The notes beneath the pieces were generated by a model, which was not told where the DNA came from, ran no database searches, and worked only from the letters and a program-made list of their open reading frames with translations. Of a DNA stretch of 64,000 bases, positions 1 to 8,395 are shown piece by piece. The position numbers and the translations under genes were made by a program. How positions within the stretch are numbered: the stretch's first letter is position 1; the number at the start of each line of letters is the position of its first letter. Origin of the DNA: JARFVT01 sp036677425. GTDB taxonomy: Bacteria > Pseudomonadota > Alphaproteobacteria > UBA8366 > Aestuariispiraceae. Location: positions 434,001 through 498,000 of the forward strand of contig JARFVT010000013.1 of the NCBI GenBank assembly GCA_036677425.1, read 5' to 3'.

Positions 1-83
1 CGAGATAAAATAATATGGTTTGATAGCTTGCTTGAATGATTATATTGGCATTTATTTAAATTATGATATTAATATAAATATGG

Positions 84-836
84 CTAATAAACATGTTGCC
101 CACCAGTTACAAAAACCTCTGTACCAGTTACATAGCTGAAATCATTATTACATAATTGAAATACTGCACCAGCTACTTCATCGGCGCTGCCCATACGTTT
201 AAGTGGTATACGTGCAATTAATGCTTCATATTCTTCGCCAATCATTTCTGTGGCAATTTCACCTGGTGCGACCGCATTAACACGCACGCCAAGTTCGGCA
301 AATTCTACTGCCATTTCTCTGGTTAATGAAGATAATGCAGCCTTTGATGTTGAATATGCAGAACCAGCAAACGGATGAATTGCATGACCTGCAATCGAAG
401 TTATATTGACAATTGCCGCACCACCAGATTTTGCACCACGCCCCAATGCAGCAGCAAAGCCACGTGATAATTCAAGTGGGGCAAAGAAATTTAAATCAAA
501 TACTTTGCGCCAGCCATCAATATCGCCGTTAAGGCAGCCTAGCCGTTCTTTAAAATCAGTCTTTGGCGATAGGGCAGCATTATTGACTACGGCATTTAAT
601 GGTTTTCCAGCCAATATTGCATTGGCTTTAACGATAAATTCTTTAATGGATTTGTTATTGGATAAATCTGTTGGTATGTGATGCGTCCAATTTGTATCTG
701 CCTTGCAGTTATCTGGTATATCGCCTCTGGCACATGTGATTATTTGCCAACCAGCATTGGAAAATTTTTGTACGGTTGCATGACCGATGCCACGACTAGC
801 TCCCGTTAAAATAACTGTTTTTTTCTCAGCGATCAA
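84..836 (-). CDS. SDR-family NAD(P)-dependent oxidoreductase
   Basis: This 250-residue protein is a classical short-chain dehydrogenase. The cofactor-binding motif TGASRGIG lies at residues 11-18, a VNNAA segment follows, a serine sits in NITSIAG, and the catalytic YSTSK puts Tyr161 and Lys165 in place. The C-terminus GTEVFVTGGQ is usual for the 3-oxoacyl-reductase/glucose-dehydrogenase branch. The substrate cannot be read from sequence. The start must be the TTG at 836, because a stop lies two codons upstream in frame. That TTG overlaps the TGA of the upstream small gene (TTGA), so translation is probably coupled. It is the last gene of a minus-strand series pdxH, CDF exporter, small repeat protein, SDR. 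Confidence 0.9.
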   Translation of the reverse strand: MIAEKKTVILTGASRGIGHATVQKFSNAGWQIITCARGDIPDNCKADTNWTHHIPTDLSNNKSIKEFIVKANAILAGKPLNAVVNNAALSPKTDFKERLGCLNGDIDGWRKVFDLNFFAPLELSRGFAAALGRGAKSGGAAIVNITSIAGHAIHPFAGSAYSTSKAALSSLTREMAVEFAELGVRVNAVAPGEIATEMIGEEYEALIARIPLKRMGSADEVAGAVFQLCNNDFSYVTGTEVFVTGGQHVY

Positions 837-1048
837 GCATCACCACCATCTTTCCTTCTATCATTGCTACTTGTTCTTCTATCGATATTGTTTTTTCTTC
901 TATCGATATTATTTTCTCTTCTATCGTCGCTTGGGTCTGACCTTCTATCACCGCGATTTGTTCTCCTATCGACTTTATATATTCTTCTGTCGCCAGTGTC
1001 GCCCCTTCGATTCTCACTTAAATTTTCCTGTTCTTTATATTTATTCAA
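833..1048 (-). CDS. Small DRR-heptad repeat protein (71 aa), unknown function
   Basis: I do not recognise this protein. The proposed start is a TTG at 1048 preceded by AGGAG about seven bases upstream, the best ribosome site locally. The product is 71 residues and very hydrophilic. From about residue 20 it repeats a seven-residue unit with Asp-Arg-Arg at its core (for example IDRRKNN, IDRRTSS, NDRRKDG). The stop TGA at 833-835 overlaps the TTG start of the dehydrogenase, suggesting coupled translation. A second frame (826-1017) also stays open, because a 21-bp repeat is open in several frames. That alternative encodes an IEE-rich peptide but has no Shine-Dalgarno. The DRR frame is preferred on its ribosome site, not on homology. 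Confidence 0.5.
   Translation of the reverse strand: MNKYKEQENLSENRRGDTGDRRIYKVDRRTNRGDRRSDPSDDRRENNIDRRKNNIDRRTSSNDRRKDGGDA
853..1013. repeat. Degenerate 21-bp tandem repeat
   Basis: On the plus strand the motif CTTCTATCGATATT and variants recurs about every 21 bp, seven or eight times (near 857, 878, 898, 919, 941, 962 and 983). The units diverge most toward 1013. The array lies inside the small minus-strand gene and produces its seven-residue period. Confidence 0.7.
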
Positions 1049-1058
1049 ATTTACTCTC

Positions 1059-1964
1059 CTATTGCTGCGATGTTTTTTCGCTAACTGGATCTTGATGGAC
1101 AATAACTTCGGCATTTGAGAAGTTTTTTATAATTTCATTCTCGACATTATCGGCGATATGATGTGCCTCTAACAAGCTAAGGTCATCTGGCAATTCTAAA
1201 TGTAATTGTATAAAATAATCTGATCCTGATTGTCTAGTGCGCAAGTCATGTATGCCTAAAACTTTTTTATGTTCAATGGCTATATTTTTAATTTTATTGC
1301 GCATTTCCTCTGGAAGCTCAGAATCCATCAACATATTAAGTGCTTCACGGCCAATGGTCCATGCTGATTTTAAAATATAAATAGCAATTAAGCCACCAAT
1401 TATTGGATCAGCATAAACCCAACCCAATATACCTGTTAAAATTAATGCAATTATCACCGCGATATTAGTTACTAAATCGGTTACATAATGCATGCTATCG
1501 GCCTTAATAGCGATAGAGTTTGACTTTGAAATAACATAACGTTGGAAGGCAATTAATATTACGGTGGCAATGATTGAAACGCCCATAATGGTTAAACCCA
1601 TATTTGTTGATTTCAGTGATTGTGGTTGGTAAAGCCTGCCTAGCGCATGTAACATTAATAATAATGCCGATGCGGTAATGAATGCCGATTGTGCTAACGC
1701 AGCCAATGCTTCGGCCTTGCCATGTCCAAATCGATGTTCTTCATCAGCAGGTGATTGGGCATGTTTAATGGCAAATAATGTTAAGATCGATACAAAGGCA
1801 TCAATTAATGAATCAACCAAACTTGATAATAATGCAATCGAATCTGATAAGCTCCATGCCCATGATTTAACAATTATTAACATTATTGCAGTACCGCTTG
1901 AGGCATAGCCAGCCATGCGAACTAATTTTTGGTTATGTAACTTTTTGTCAATTATATCGGTCAT
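1059..1964 (-). CDS. Cation diffusion facilitator (FieF-like divalent metal exporter)
   Basis: The 301-residue inner-membrane protein has about six hydrophobic segments and a soluble C-terminal domain, the normal CDF layout. The transport-site residues are visible: Asp51 and Asp55 in VDSLIDAFVS, and His159 and Asp163 in HYVTD. These match the D-D/H-D site of E. coli FieF. The sequence HRFGHGKAE is a further family hallmark. Family knowledge gives proton-coupled export of Zn, Fe or related ions; the D-x3-D first half favours a FieF/Zn-Fe type, but the metal is inferred. It follows pdxH by 15 bases and precedes the small repeat gene by 10, so all are probably one transcript. Confidence 0.92.
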   Translation of the reverse strand: MTDIIDKKLHNQKLVRMAGYASSGTAIMLIIVKSWAWSLSDSIALLSSLVDSLIDAFVSILTLFAIKHAQSPADEEHRFGHGKAEALAALAQSAFITASALLLMLHALGRLYQPQSLKSTNMGLTIMGVSIIATVILIAFQRYVISKSNSIAIKADSMHYVTDLVTNIAVIIALILTGILGWVYADPIIGGLIAIYILKSAWTIGREALNMLMDSELPEEMRNKIKNIAIEHKKVLGIHDLRTRQSGSDYFIQLHLELPDDLSLLEAHHIADNVENEIIKNFSNAEVIVHQDPVSEKTSQQ

Positions 1965-1979
1965 TATAAAATTATATTA

Positions 1980-2612
1980 TTATGGGTATAGGCGTTGGCA
2001 TTGCCAAAGGCTATTTTGTGAATTTTCATCTCGATCTTTTTTATTAGGGTTGGTATTTGGTTTTGTAAATAAATATCGGTCATGTAAGCGAAATGCACCA
2101 TCTTGCCAAAATTCAATTTTCATTGGTGCTATTGTAAAACCAGACCAATATTTGGGGCGCGGAATATGACCAATGCCATATTTTAAAGTATTTTTTGCAA
2201 CCGCCTTTTCTAATGCAAATTTGCTTTCAAGCGGGCGTGATTGTTGCGATGCCCATGCGCCAATGCGGCTTTGTCTATCGCGGCTTGCAAAATAAATGTC
2301 GGCTTGTTCATCGCTAACCATTGTTACACTGCCTTCAATGCGTATTTGACGGCGTAGACTTTTCCAATGAAATAACATCGCCGCCTTTGGATTTTCAGCC
2401 AGATCAAGGCCTTTATTACTTTCAAGATTAGTATAAAATGTAAAGCCATTTTTATCGACATGTTTTAATAAAACCATACGTAGCGATGGCTGCCCATCTT
2501 TATTTGCTGTTGCCAATGCCACAGCATTGGGGTCATTTATTTCAAGATTCTTGGCTTCATCAAGCCACTGATTGAATAGTTCAATAGGGTTTTTACTTTT
2601 TATATCAGACAT
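1980..2612 (-). CDS. pdxH: Pyridoxamine 5'-phosphate oxidase
   Basis: The 210-residue length is normal for PdxH, the FMN enzyme that oxidises pyridoxine/pyridoxamine 5'-phosphate to pyridoxal 5'-phosphate. Recognisable stretches include RMVLLKHVDKNGFTFYTN, the FMN-binding FHWKSLRRQIRIEG, SRIGAWASQQS and the substrate-site end RLHDRY followed by QRLYP at the C-terminus. It is intact and begins the minus-strand series running to position 84. The J-domain gene starts divergently about 280 bases away. Confidence 0.96.
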   Translation of the reverse strand: MSDIKSKNPIELFNQWLDEAKNLEINDPNAVALATANKDGQPSLRMVLLKHVDKNGFTFYTNLESNKGLDLAENPKAAMLFHWKSLRRQIRIEGSVTMVSDEQADIYFASRDRQSRIGAWASQQSRPLESKFALEKAVAKNTLKYGIGHIPRPKYWSGFTIAPMKIEFWQDGAFRLHDRYLFTKPNTNPNKKDRDENSQNSLWQCQRLYP

Positions 2613-2796
2613 ATATTTTAGTCCAAGCGGATGTTTAATCTTTAGAAAAATATTATATTATATTATAATAAAGTACAAAAATTTCATAGTTATTTTTTAT
2701 TTTATATTTATTATCACCAGTTTTTTCTATGATTACAAATTATATAATAAGCTGCTTCTAGTATTTTTAGAAAATTCATACTATATAAGATATTAT

Positions 2797-2874
2797 ATCA
2801 AAATATTATATCAAAATATTATATCAAAATATTATATCAAAATATTATATCAAAATATTATATCAAAATATTAT
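2797..2874. repeat. 13-bp AT-rich tandem repeat, six copies
   Basis: Six uninterrupted copies of ATCAAAATATTAT occupy 2797-2874, about 20 bp before the proposed TTG start of the J-domain gene and between it and pdxH. The copies are essentially identical, implying recent expansion or slippage. The array probably lies in the 5' leader or promoter of the downstream gene. Confidence 0.95.
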
Positions 2875-2895
2875 ATTAAATTAAGGATTATTAAA

Positions 2896-3813
2896 TTGGC
2901 GACAAGGGATAAAAACAACCCGTATGATATGCTGAATTTATCAAAAGATGCATCAGAGAGCGAGATAAAATCGTCCTATCGTAAGCTGGCAAAAAAATTA
3001 CACCCTGATTTAAACCCTAATGATTCAATCGTTGAACAAAAATTTAAACAAGTGACTGCAGCTTATAATATATTATCAAGCAAAGAAAAACGGGCGCAGT
3101 TTGATCGTGGAGAAATTGACAATGACGGTAATCAATCGGCTAGTTTTGGTTATCGCCGCAATGAAAATGGTATGGGTGGTGGTTTTGGTGGTTTTGGTGG
3201 TGCAGATGCCGATGATATATTTTCTAATTTATTTGGTCGCAGACGCAATGCGGAACAACCGATTAGATCCAAGGGTAAGGATGTTAATCATACCATTTCA
3301 ATTTCTTTTATGGAATCTGCACTTGGGGTTAAACGGCGTATTAAATTATTCGATGGTAAGTCGGTTGAATTAAATATTCCCGCAGGAACAGAAAACGAGC
3401 AATCATTACGGCTTAAAAATAAAGGCACGGAAGGTATTGGTGGTGGCCAAACGGGTGATGCTTTTGTAGAGGTTCATGTGGCAACACACCCATATTTTGA
3501 ACGCGATGGTTATGATATATTCATTGATGTACCAATCACCTTGGCTGAGGCAGTCAAAGGCGGAAAAATACCTGTACCAACTATTCATGGTCGGGTTTAT
3601 CTTAATATACCTGCAGGCAGTAATACGGGTGCAACGCTTCGTTTAAAGGCCAAGGGTATTTACGGTGGCAAGAGCGGTAATGGTGATCAATATGCCAAAT
3701 TAAAAATAATGCTTCCAGAAAAAATCGATAAAGAATAAATAGATTTTATTGATGGATGGTCAAAAGATTTTGATTATGATGTGCGTAAAAAAGCAGGTTT
3801 TGACGTGATATAA
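2896..3813 (+). CDS. DnaJ-class J-domain co-chaperone (CbpA-like), in-frame stop near C-terminus
   Basis: A J domain starts at residue 8 and has the DnaK-stimulating HPD at residues 36-38. A Gly/Phe-rich linker (GGGFGGFGG) and the two DnaJ C-terminal beta domains follow. There is no CxxCxGxG zinc region, so this is a type II or CbpA-like co-chaperone. The start chosen is the TTG at 2896 with AAGGA upstream; the open frame further upstream is only AT-rich repeat. Reading stops at TAA 3736-3738 (280 aa). The same frame then continues for 24 codons (ending DVRKKAGFDVI) to TAA 3811-3813. That tail resembles the Trp- and YD.R-containing C-terminus I recall for alphaproteobacterial members, so the first TAA looks like a nonsense change. 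Loss of the tail may be tolerated. Confidence 0.88.
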
Positions 3814-4001
3814 AATTATCAAGATATTATCCATCTATTTATAATCATTACTGTTATATTGAATTTATATTATGTTAAAATATTTTGAAATAAAATTTGA
3901 CCATTAATATTTTGACGCATAACTATCTATATATATGATATGGTTAAAATTAATATTGCATATAAGTAAATAAACCAAGCAACAATTGGATAGAGAAAAA
4001 T
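3814..4001. promoter_or_regulatory. Probable sigma-70 promoter region for fabI-aroC
   Basis: TTGACG at 3912-3917 and TATGAT at 3934-3939 are separated by 16 bp, a near-consensus -35/-10 pair about 60 bp before the fabI start. The rest of the gap is AT-rich with no ORF or clear terminator. This is inferred from consensus only. Confidence 0.5.
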
Positions 4002-4868
4002 ATGAATAACCCCACAGGATTAATGGCTGGAAAACGTGGCATAGTAATGGGTGTCGCCAATGATAAATCAATCGCATGGGGTATTGCCAAGGCTATATCT
4101 AATCAAGGGGCGGAGGTTGCCTTCACTTTTCAAGGTGGTGCGCTTGAAAAACGCGTACGGCCATTGGCGGCTTCTATCGGTTCTGAAATAATATTGCCAT
4201 GCGATGTTAGCGATATGGATAGTATTGATGCGGTTTTTGAGGAATTAGAAAAAAAATGGGGCAAAATTGACTTTATAGTTCATGGCATCGCTTTTTCCGA
4301 TAAGGATGAATTAAAAGGCGAATATTTAGATACCAGCCGTGAAAATTTTCTCCGTACTATGGATATTTCTTGTTATTCATTCACCGCGATTGCCAAGCGC
4401 GCCACGCCAATTATGAACGAAGGCAGTTCAATTTTAACATTAACATATTATGGCGCGGAACGTGTGATGCCGCATTATAATGTTATGGGGGTTGCCAAGG
4501 CAGCATTAGAAGCAAGCGTGCGTTATCTTGCCGTTGATCTTGGAAAACGCGGCATCAGGGTCAATGCAATTTCCGCAGGTCCAATTAAAACTTTGGCAGC
4601 ATCGGGCATTGGCGATTTTCGCTATATTCTTAAATGGAATGAACTTAATTCACCATTAAAACGCAATGTTACCATTGACGAAGTTGGCGGTTCTGGGCTG
4701 TATCTATTATCTGATCTTGGTTCAGGGGTCAGCGGTGAAATCCATCATGTGGATTGCGGTTATCACACGGTTGGTATGGTCGCAGTTGACGCCGCCGAAG
4801 AGGTGGCGGAAATGTTAACCAGCTTGAAAGAGCGAAAAGCCAAAAATAACCAAGCTAAAAATAGTTAA
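4002..4868 (+). CDS. fabI: Enoyl-[acyl-carrier-protein] reductase (NADH)
   Basis: The 288-residue protein is an FabI-type enoyl-ACP reductase, the last step of each fatty-acid elongation cycle. The nucleotide site begins GIVMGVANDKSIAWGIA, with the atypical Rossmann motif of FabI rather than GxxxGxG. The catalytic pair is Tyr159 and Lys166 in YNVMGVAKAALE, six residues apart as in E. coli. SAGPIKTLAASGI is also characteristic. The C-terminus carries a Lys/Asn-rich extension. The gene follows a good promoter and lies 19 bp before aroC, probably co-transcribed, an arrangement seen in other Alphaproteobacteria. Confidence 0.97.
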   Translation: MNNPTGLMAGKRGIVMGVANDKSIAWGIAKAISNQGAEVAFTFQGGALEKRVRPLAASIGSEIILPCDVSDMDSIDAVFEELEKKWGKIDFIVHGIAFSDKDELKGEYLDTSRENFLRTMDISCYSFTAIAKRATPIMNEGSSILTLTYYGAERVMPHYNVMGVAKAALEASVRYLAVDLGKRGIRVNAISAGPIKTLAASGIGDFRYILKWNELNSPLKRNVTIDEVGGSGLYLLSDLGSGVSGEIHHVDCGYHTVGMVAVDAAEEVAEMLTSLKERKAKNNQAKNS

Positions 4869-4887
4869 ATTAAAATAGGATTTTTGC

Positions 4888-5997
4888 ATGTCGGGTAATT
4901 CTTTTGGTCGCATATTTCGCTTTACCACATGGGGGGAAAGCCACGGCATTGCCATTGGTTGTGTTGTTGATGGTGTGCCGCCATTAATCGATTTATCGGA
5001 AAAAGATTTACAGCCTTGGCTTGATTTACGAAAACCGGGGCAGAATCGTTTTACCACCCAACGCAAAGAGAGCGATATAGTAGAAATTCAATCGGGCGTG
5101 TTTGAAGGCAAGACTACTGGTACTCCCATTGGTTTGGTTATTAAAAATACTGATCAACGTTCAAAAGATTATAGCGATATTGCAAATAAATTTCGCCCCG
5201 GCCATGCGGATTATACCTATTATAAAAAATATGGCATAAGGGATTATCGCGGCGGCGGCAGATCATCGGCGCGTGAAACAACAATGCGGGTTGCCGCAGG
5301 CGGCATTGCCAGAAAAATTATAGGCCATTTAATCGATGGCGAGGTCAAATTGCGTGGTGCATTGGTGCAGATGGGACCACATAAAATTGATTATAATAAT
5401 TGGAATTGGGATATAACCAGTGATAACCCATTTTTCTGTCCCGATGCAAAAGCCGCAGTTGTCTGGGAAGAATATTTAAATGATATTCGTAAAAAAGGGT
5501 CGAGTTGTGGTGCAGTAATTGAATTGCGCGTAAGCGGTATTCCCGCAGGGCTGGGCGCACCAGTTTATGACAAGCTCGATGCGGATATTGCCAAGGCATT
5601 AATGTCAATTAATGCGGTTAAGGCCGTTGAGATTGGCGAGGGATTTGACGTTGCCGCCTTAACTGGTGAAGAAAATGCTGATGAAATGCGCCAAAGCATT
5701 GATACGGGAGATAAATTAAAGCCACAGCTTAATCCAGAGTTTTTATCAAATAATGCGGGTGGTATTTTAGGCGGTATCTCATCGGGGCAGGAAATTATTG
5801 TTCGTTTTGCTGTTAAACCAACCAGCTCCATTTTAACTCCACGTAAAACAATCACCATATCAGATGAAAATACTGAAATATTGACCAAAGGCCGCCATGA
5901 CCCATGCGTAGGTATCAGGGCGGTGCCAGTTGGGGAAGCTATGTTGGCTTGCGTCATCGCTGATCATATTTTACTTAATCGGGCGCAGTGCGGGTAA
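4888..5997 (+). CDS. aroC: Chorismate synthase
   Basis: The 369-residue protein has the AroC signatures: the N-terminal RIFRFTTWGESHG, the FMN/EPSP-binding RPGHADYTY, and GGGRSSARETTMRVAAGG. FRPGHAD and ISSGQEI are also conserved. The enzyme converts 5-enolpyruvylshikimate 3-phosphate to chorismate using reduced FMN. The length is typical and no key motif is missing. It sits 19 bp behind fabI and 29 bp before the peroxidase-related gene. Confidence 0.97.
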   Translation: MSGNSFGRIFRFTTWGESHGIAIGCVVDGVPPLIDLSEKDLQPWLDLRKPGQNRFTTQRKESDIVEIQSGVFEGKTTGTPIGLVIKNTDQRSKDYSDIANKFRPGHADYTYYKKYGIRDYRGGGRSSARETTMRVAAGGIARKIIGHLIDGEVKLRGALVQMGPHKIDYNNWNWDITSDNPFFCPDAKAAVVWEEYLNDIRKKGSSCGAVIELRVSGIPAGLGAPVYDKLDADIAKALMSINAVKAVEIGEGFDVAALTGEENADEMRQSIDTGDKLKPQLNPEFLSNNAGGILGGISSGQEIIVRFAVKPTSSILTPRKTITISDENTEILTKGRHDPCVGIRAVPVGEAMLACVIADHILLNRAQCG

Positions 5998-6026
5998 ATT
6001 ATTAATTATAAAGTTAGGCAATAATC

Positions 6027-6599
6027 ATGACTGAAAATAACGATATCCATATTTTACCAGTGCCAAAGCGTGATGATTTGGACGAAGATTTACAAAAATA
6101 TTTCAAAATATGTGAAGAGAAACTTGGTCTTGTACCAAATGTTTTACAGGCATATAGCCTGCGCCCCAATCGATTGCGTAAATTTATCGATGTCTATAAT
6201 GAAATAATGTTGGGTGAATCAAAATTAACGAAATTAGAGCGCGAAATGATAGCCGTTGTCGTGTCGAGCTGCAACCGATGCTATTATTGCCTCGTAGCGC
6301 ATGGTCAAGCCGTAAGGCAGCTTAGCGATAATGAAGAATTGGGTGAAATGCTGGTCATGAATTACCGCGTTGCTAAGCTTGATAATAGAATGCGGGCAGT
6401 TTTGGATTTTGCATGGAATTTAAGCGAAAGCCCCGCACATACAAGTGATGATGACCGCCAAGCATTATTTGATGTGGGTATTGGTAATGAGGAATAATTT
6501 GACATATGCGAAACTTTGGCCTTTTTTAACATGACAAATCGCATGGCGCATGGGGTTGATATGATGCCTAATAGTCAATATCACCAGATGAATCGCTAA
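6027..6599 (+). pseudogene. Peroxidase-related / carboxymuconolactone-decarboxylase-fold protein with in-frame TAA
   Basis: This is an AhpD-like helical protein. Glu73, Cys85, Cys88 and His92 give the E-x11-C-x2-C-x3-H arrangement of alkylhydroperoxidase cores (motif CYYCLVAH), normally a redox-active thiol pair with a proton relay. Translation ends at TAA 6495-6497 after 156 residues. The frame continues as FDICETLAFFNMTNRMAHG and on to TAA 6597-6599, restoring about 190 residues. Members I recall have 185-195 residues and end with this AFF.(M/L).NRMA...D..PN..Y block. The TAA therefore appears to be one nonsense substitution in an otherwise intact gene. Without the tail, which packs helices at the subunit interface, function is doubtful unless the stop is read through. 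Confidence 0.85.
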
Positions 6600-6618
6600 T
6601 TTTTCTAAAGGATTATCA

Positions 6619-8391
6619 ATGCGTAGATTTTCAAAAATAATTATTGGGCTTTTGGCAGTTTTTGGTGGCTTTATTATTATTGGTGTGATTGCTGCTAGCA
6701 TCATAATGTTTAATTTTCAAGATAATCATCAAGATATTACGGACAATTCCATATTACGGCTGGATTTAAATCAACAAATTTCCGAAAAACAACATTTCGT
6801 TGGTTTTTTTGATGTGGCAATTCGACTTCAAGATATTTTAAAGGCATTGGATAAAGCGGCAACTGACACAAAGATAAAGGCGGTCGTGGTCGAATTAGGC
6901 AATAGCAATATTGGCATGGCAAAGGCACAAGAAATCATTGCCGCCATTAAAAAATTTAAAATTTCAGGCAAGCCTACCATCGTCTATGCCAAAGATTTAG
7001 GCAGCATGTCAGGCGGTATGGTCGATTATTATATGGCAAGCTCATTCGATGAAATATGGTTGCAGCCATCTGGTGGGCTGGGTTTTAGCGGTTTTAATTT
7101 TGAAATGCCATATATTAAAGATGCGTTGGATAAATTTAATATCACCGCCGAATTTCAACAACGCCATGAATATAAGGGCGGTATTGATATATATAATGAA
7201 AATAAAATGCCTGTTTCAGTTAAAAATAATTTACAAAATTTAGCTAACTCATGGTTAAAACAAGTGGTAGCAGAGGTTGAAGAAAATAAACCTAATTTGG
7301 TTGGTCAGGTTAATATTTTAATCGATAATTCACCATATTTAGGTCATCAGGCTGTTACCCTTGGATTGATAGATAGGCTTGGTTATTTAGATCAACTTGA
7401 TGCAAGATTAAATGAAATCGCGGGCGATGATTACGCCGATATATCTATAATGGATTATTTATTTGTTAATAGTGAATTTAATGGAATCGACAGTGTTGAT
7501 AGTGAAGGCAAAATCACCGATGTAGCATTAAATTATGGGGTTGGTGCTATTGGTAGCGGTAAAACAGGGGGGAGTGATGACGATGATTTTTCCCCTTATA
7601 TAATAGCTGAAGCATTAAAAGAGGCACGAGAAGATGATGCGATCAAGGCAGTTATTTTTCGTGTTGATAGCCCTGGTGGTGCATATGGTCAATCGGATAT
7701 GGTTTGGCGAGAAGTTGTATTGTTAGAAGACGCGGGTAAGCCAGTGGTAGTAACGATGGGTGATTATGCCGCATCGGGCGGATATTTCGTTGCCATGGCC
7801 GCGAGCCATATAATCGCCAATCCTGCAACAATAACTGGTTCAATCGGTGTCTATTCAGGAAAATTTGCCACGAAAGAGTTTTGGCGAGAATTTGGCATAA
7901 ATTGGGATGGGATTAAGGTTGGTAAAAATTCTGGTATGTGGAGCATGATTAATAAATTTAGCCCTGATGAAATGAATAAATTTAAACAATCAATTGATTT
8001 TATTTATGATGATTTCACAAAGAAAGCCGCCAAAGGCAGAAATATGGATGAAGCATCGATTGATAATGCTGCGCGCGGTCGAGTGTTTAGCGGCGTTGAT
8101 GCGCTGCAAATCGGCCTTGTTGATGAGCTTGGCGGTATGGTAGAGGCAAAGGATGCCATGCGTAATATATTGAATTTAAATGAAAATGATAGTTTGAACT
8201 TGATAGAACTGCCAACGGAAATATCTTCATATGAACAGTTTCAACAATTAATATCTGGTGGCGGTGATTTTTTATTAAATAGTTATATTCTAAATAAAAT
8301 AGCAGCCTATATTGGTGTTGATATTGATTATATCAACGCACTTAAGCCAAAATCTGGCATATTGCAGGTCAATAAAATAGTAATCAGATAA
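6619..8391 (+). CDS. sppA: Signal peptide peptidase SppA, 67-kDa type
   Basis: The 590-residue protein has one N-terminal membrane helix (about residues 8-32) followed by two tandem SppA/S49 domains. The catalytic dyad can be placed: Lys186 in HEYKGGIDIY and Ser386 in DYAASGGYF. They are 200 residues apart, exactly the spacing of Lys209 and Ser409 in E. coli SppA. The enzyme degrades cleaved signal peptides at the periplasmic face of the inner membrane. The gene is complete, starts at the ATG after AAAGGA, and converges with the RMF-tailed gene, leaving only four bases between their ends. Confidence 0.94.
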   Translation: MRRFSKIIIGLLAVFGGFIIIGVIAASIIMFNFQDNHQDITDNSILRLDLNQQISEKQHFVGFFDVAIRLQDILKALDKAATDTKIKAVVVELGNSNIGMAKAQEIIAAIKKFKISGKPTIVYAKDLGSMSGGMVDYYMASSFDEIWLQPSGGLGFSGFNFEMPYIKDALDKFNITAEFQQRHEYKGGIDIYNENKMPVSVKNNLQNLANSWLKQVVAEVEENKPNLVGQVNILIDNSPYLGHQAVTLGLIDRLGYLDQLDARLNEIAGDDYADISIMDYLFVNSEFNGIDSVDSEGKITDVALNYGVGAIGSGKTGGSDDDDFSPYIIAEALKEAREDDAIKAVIFRVDSPGGAYGQSDMVWREVVLLEDAGKPVVVTMGDYAASGGYFVAMAASHIIANPATITGSIGVYSGKFATKEFWREFGINWDGIKVGKNSGMWSMINKFSPDEMNKFKQSIDFIYDDFTKKAAKGRNMDEASIDNAARGRVFSGVDALQIGLVDELGGMVEAKDAMRNILNLNENDSLNLIELPTEISSYEQFQQLISGGGDFLLNSYILNKIAAYIGVDIDYINALKPKSGILQVNKIVIR

Positions 8392-8395
8392 TTTT

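Noticed and set aside
826..1017. Alternative 63-residue IEE-rich frame across the 21-bp repeats
   Set aside because: It has no Shine-Dalgarno before its GTG, and the DRR frame has both a ribosome site and a precise overlap with the next gene. The choice is not certain.
787..1095. Plus-strand ORF rich in Tyr, Phe and Leu
   Set aside because: It is the complement of the repeat gene and dehydrogenase start, with no ribosome site or family similarity.
2797..2874. CRISPR array
   Set aside because: The 13-bp units are directly adjacent with no spacers, and there are no cas genes in the window. The same holds for the other tandem arrays.
2572..2895. Upstream extension of the J-domain reading frame
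   Set aside because: It consists of AT-rich and 13-bp repeat sequence, lacks J-protein similarity, and a good ribosome site precedes the TTG at 2896.
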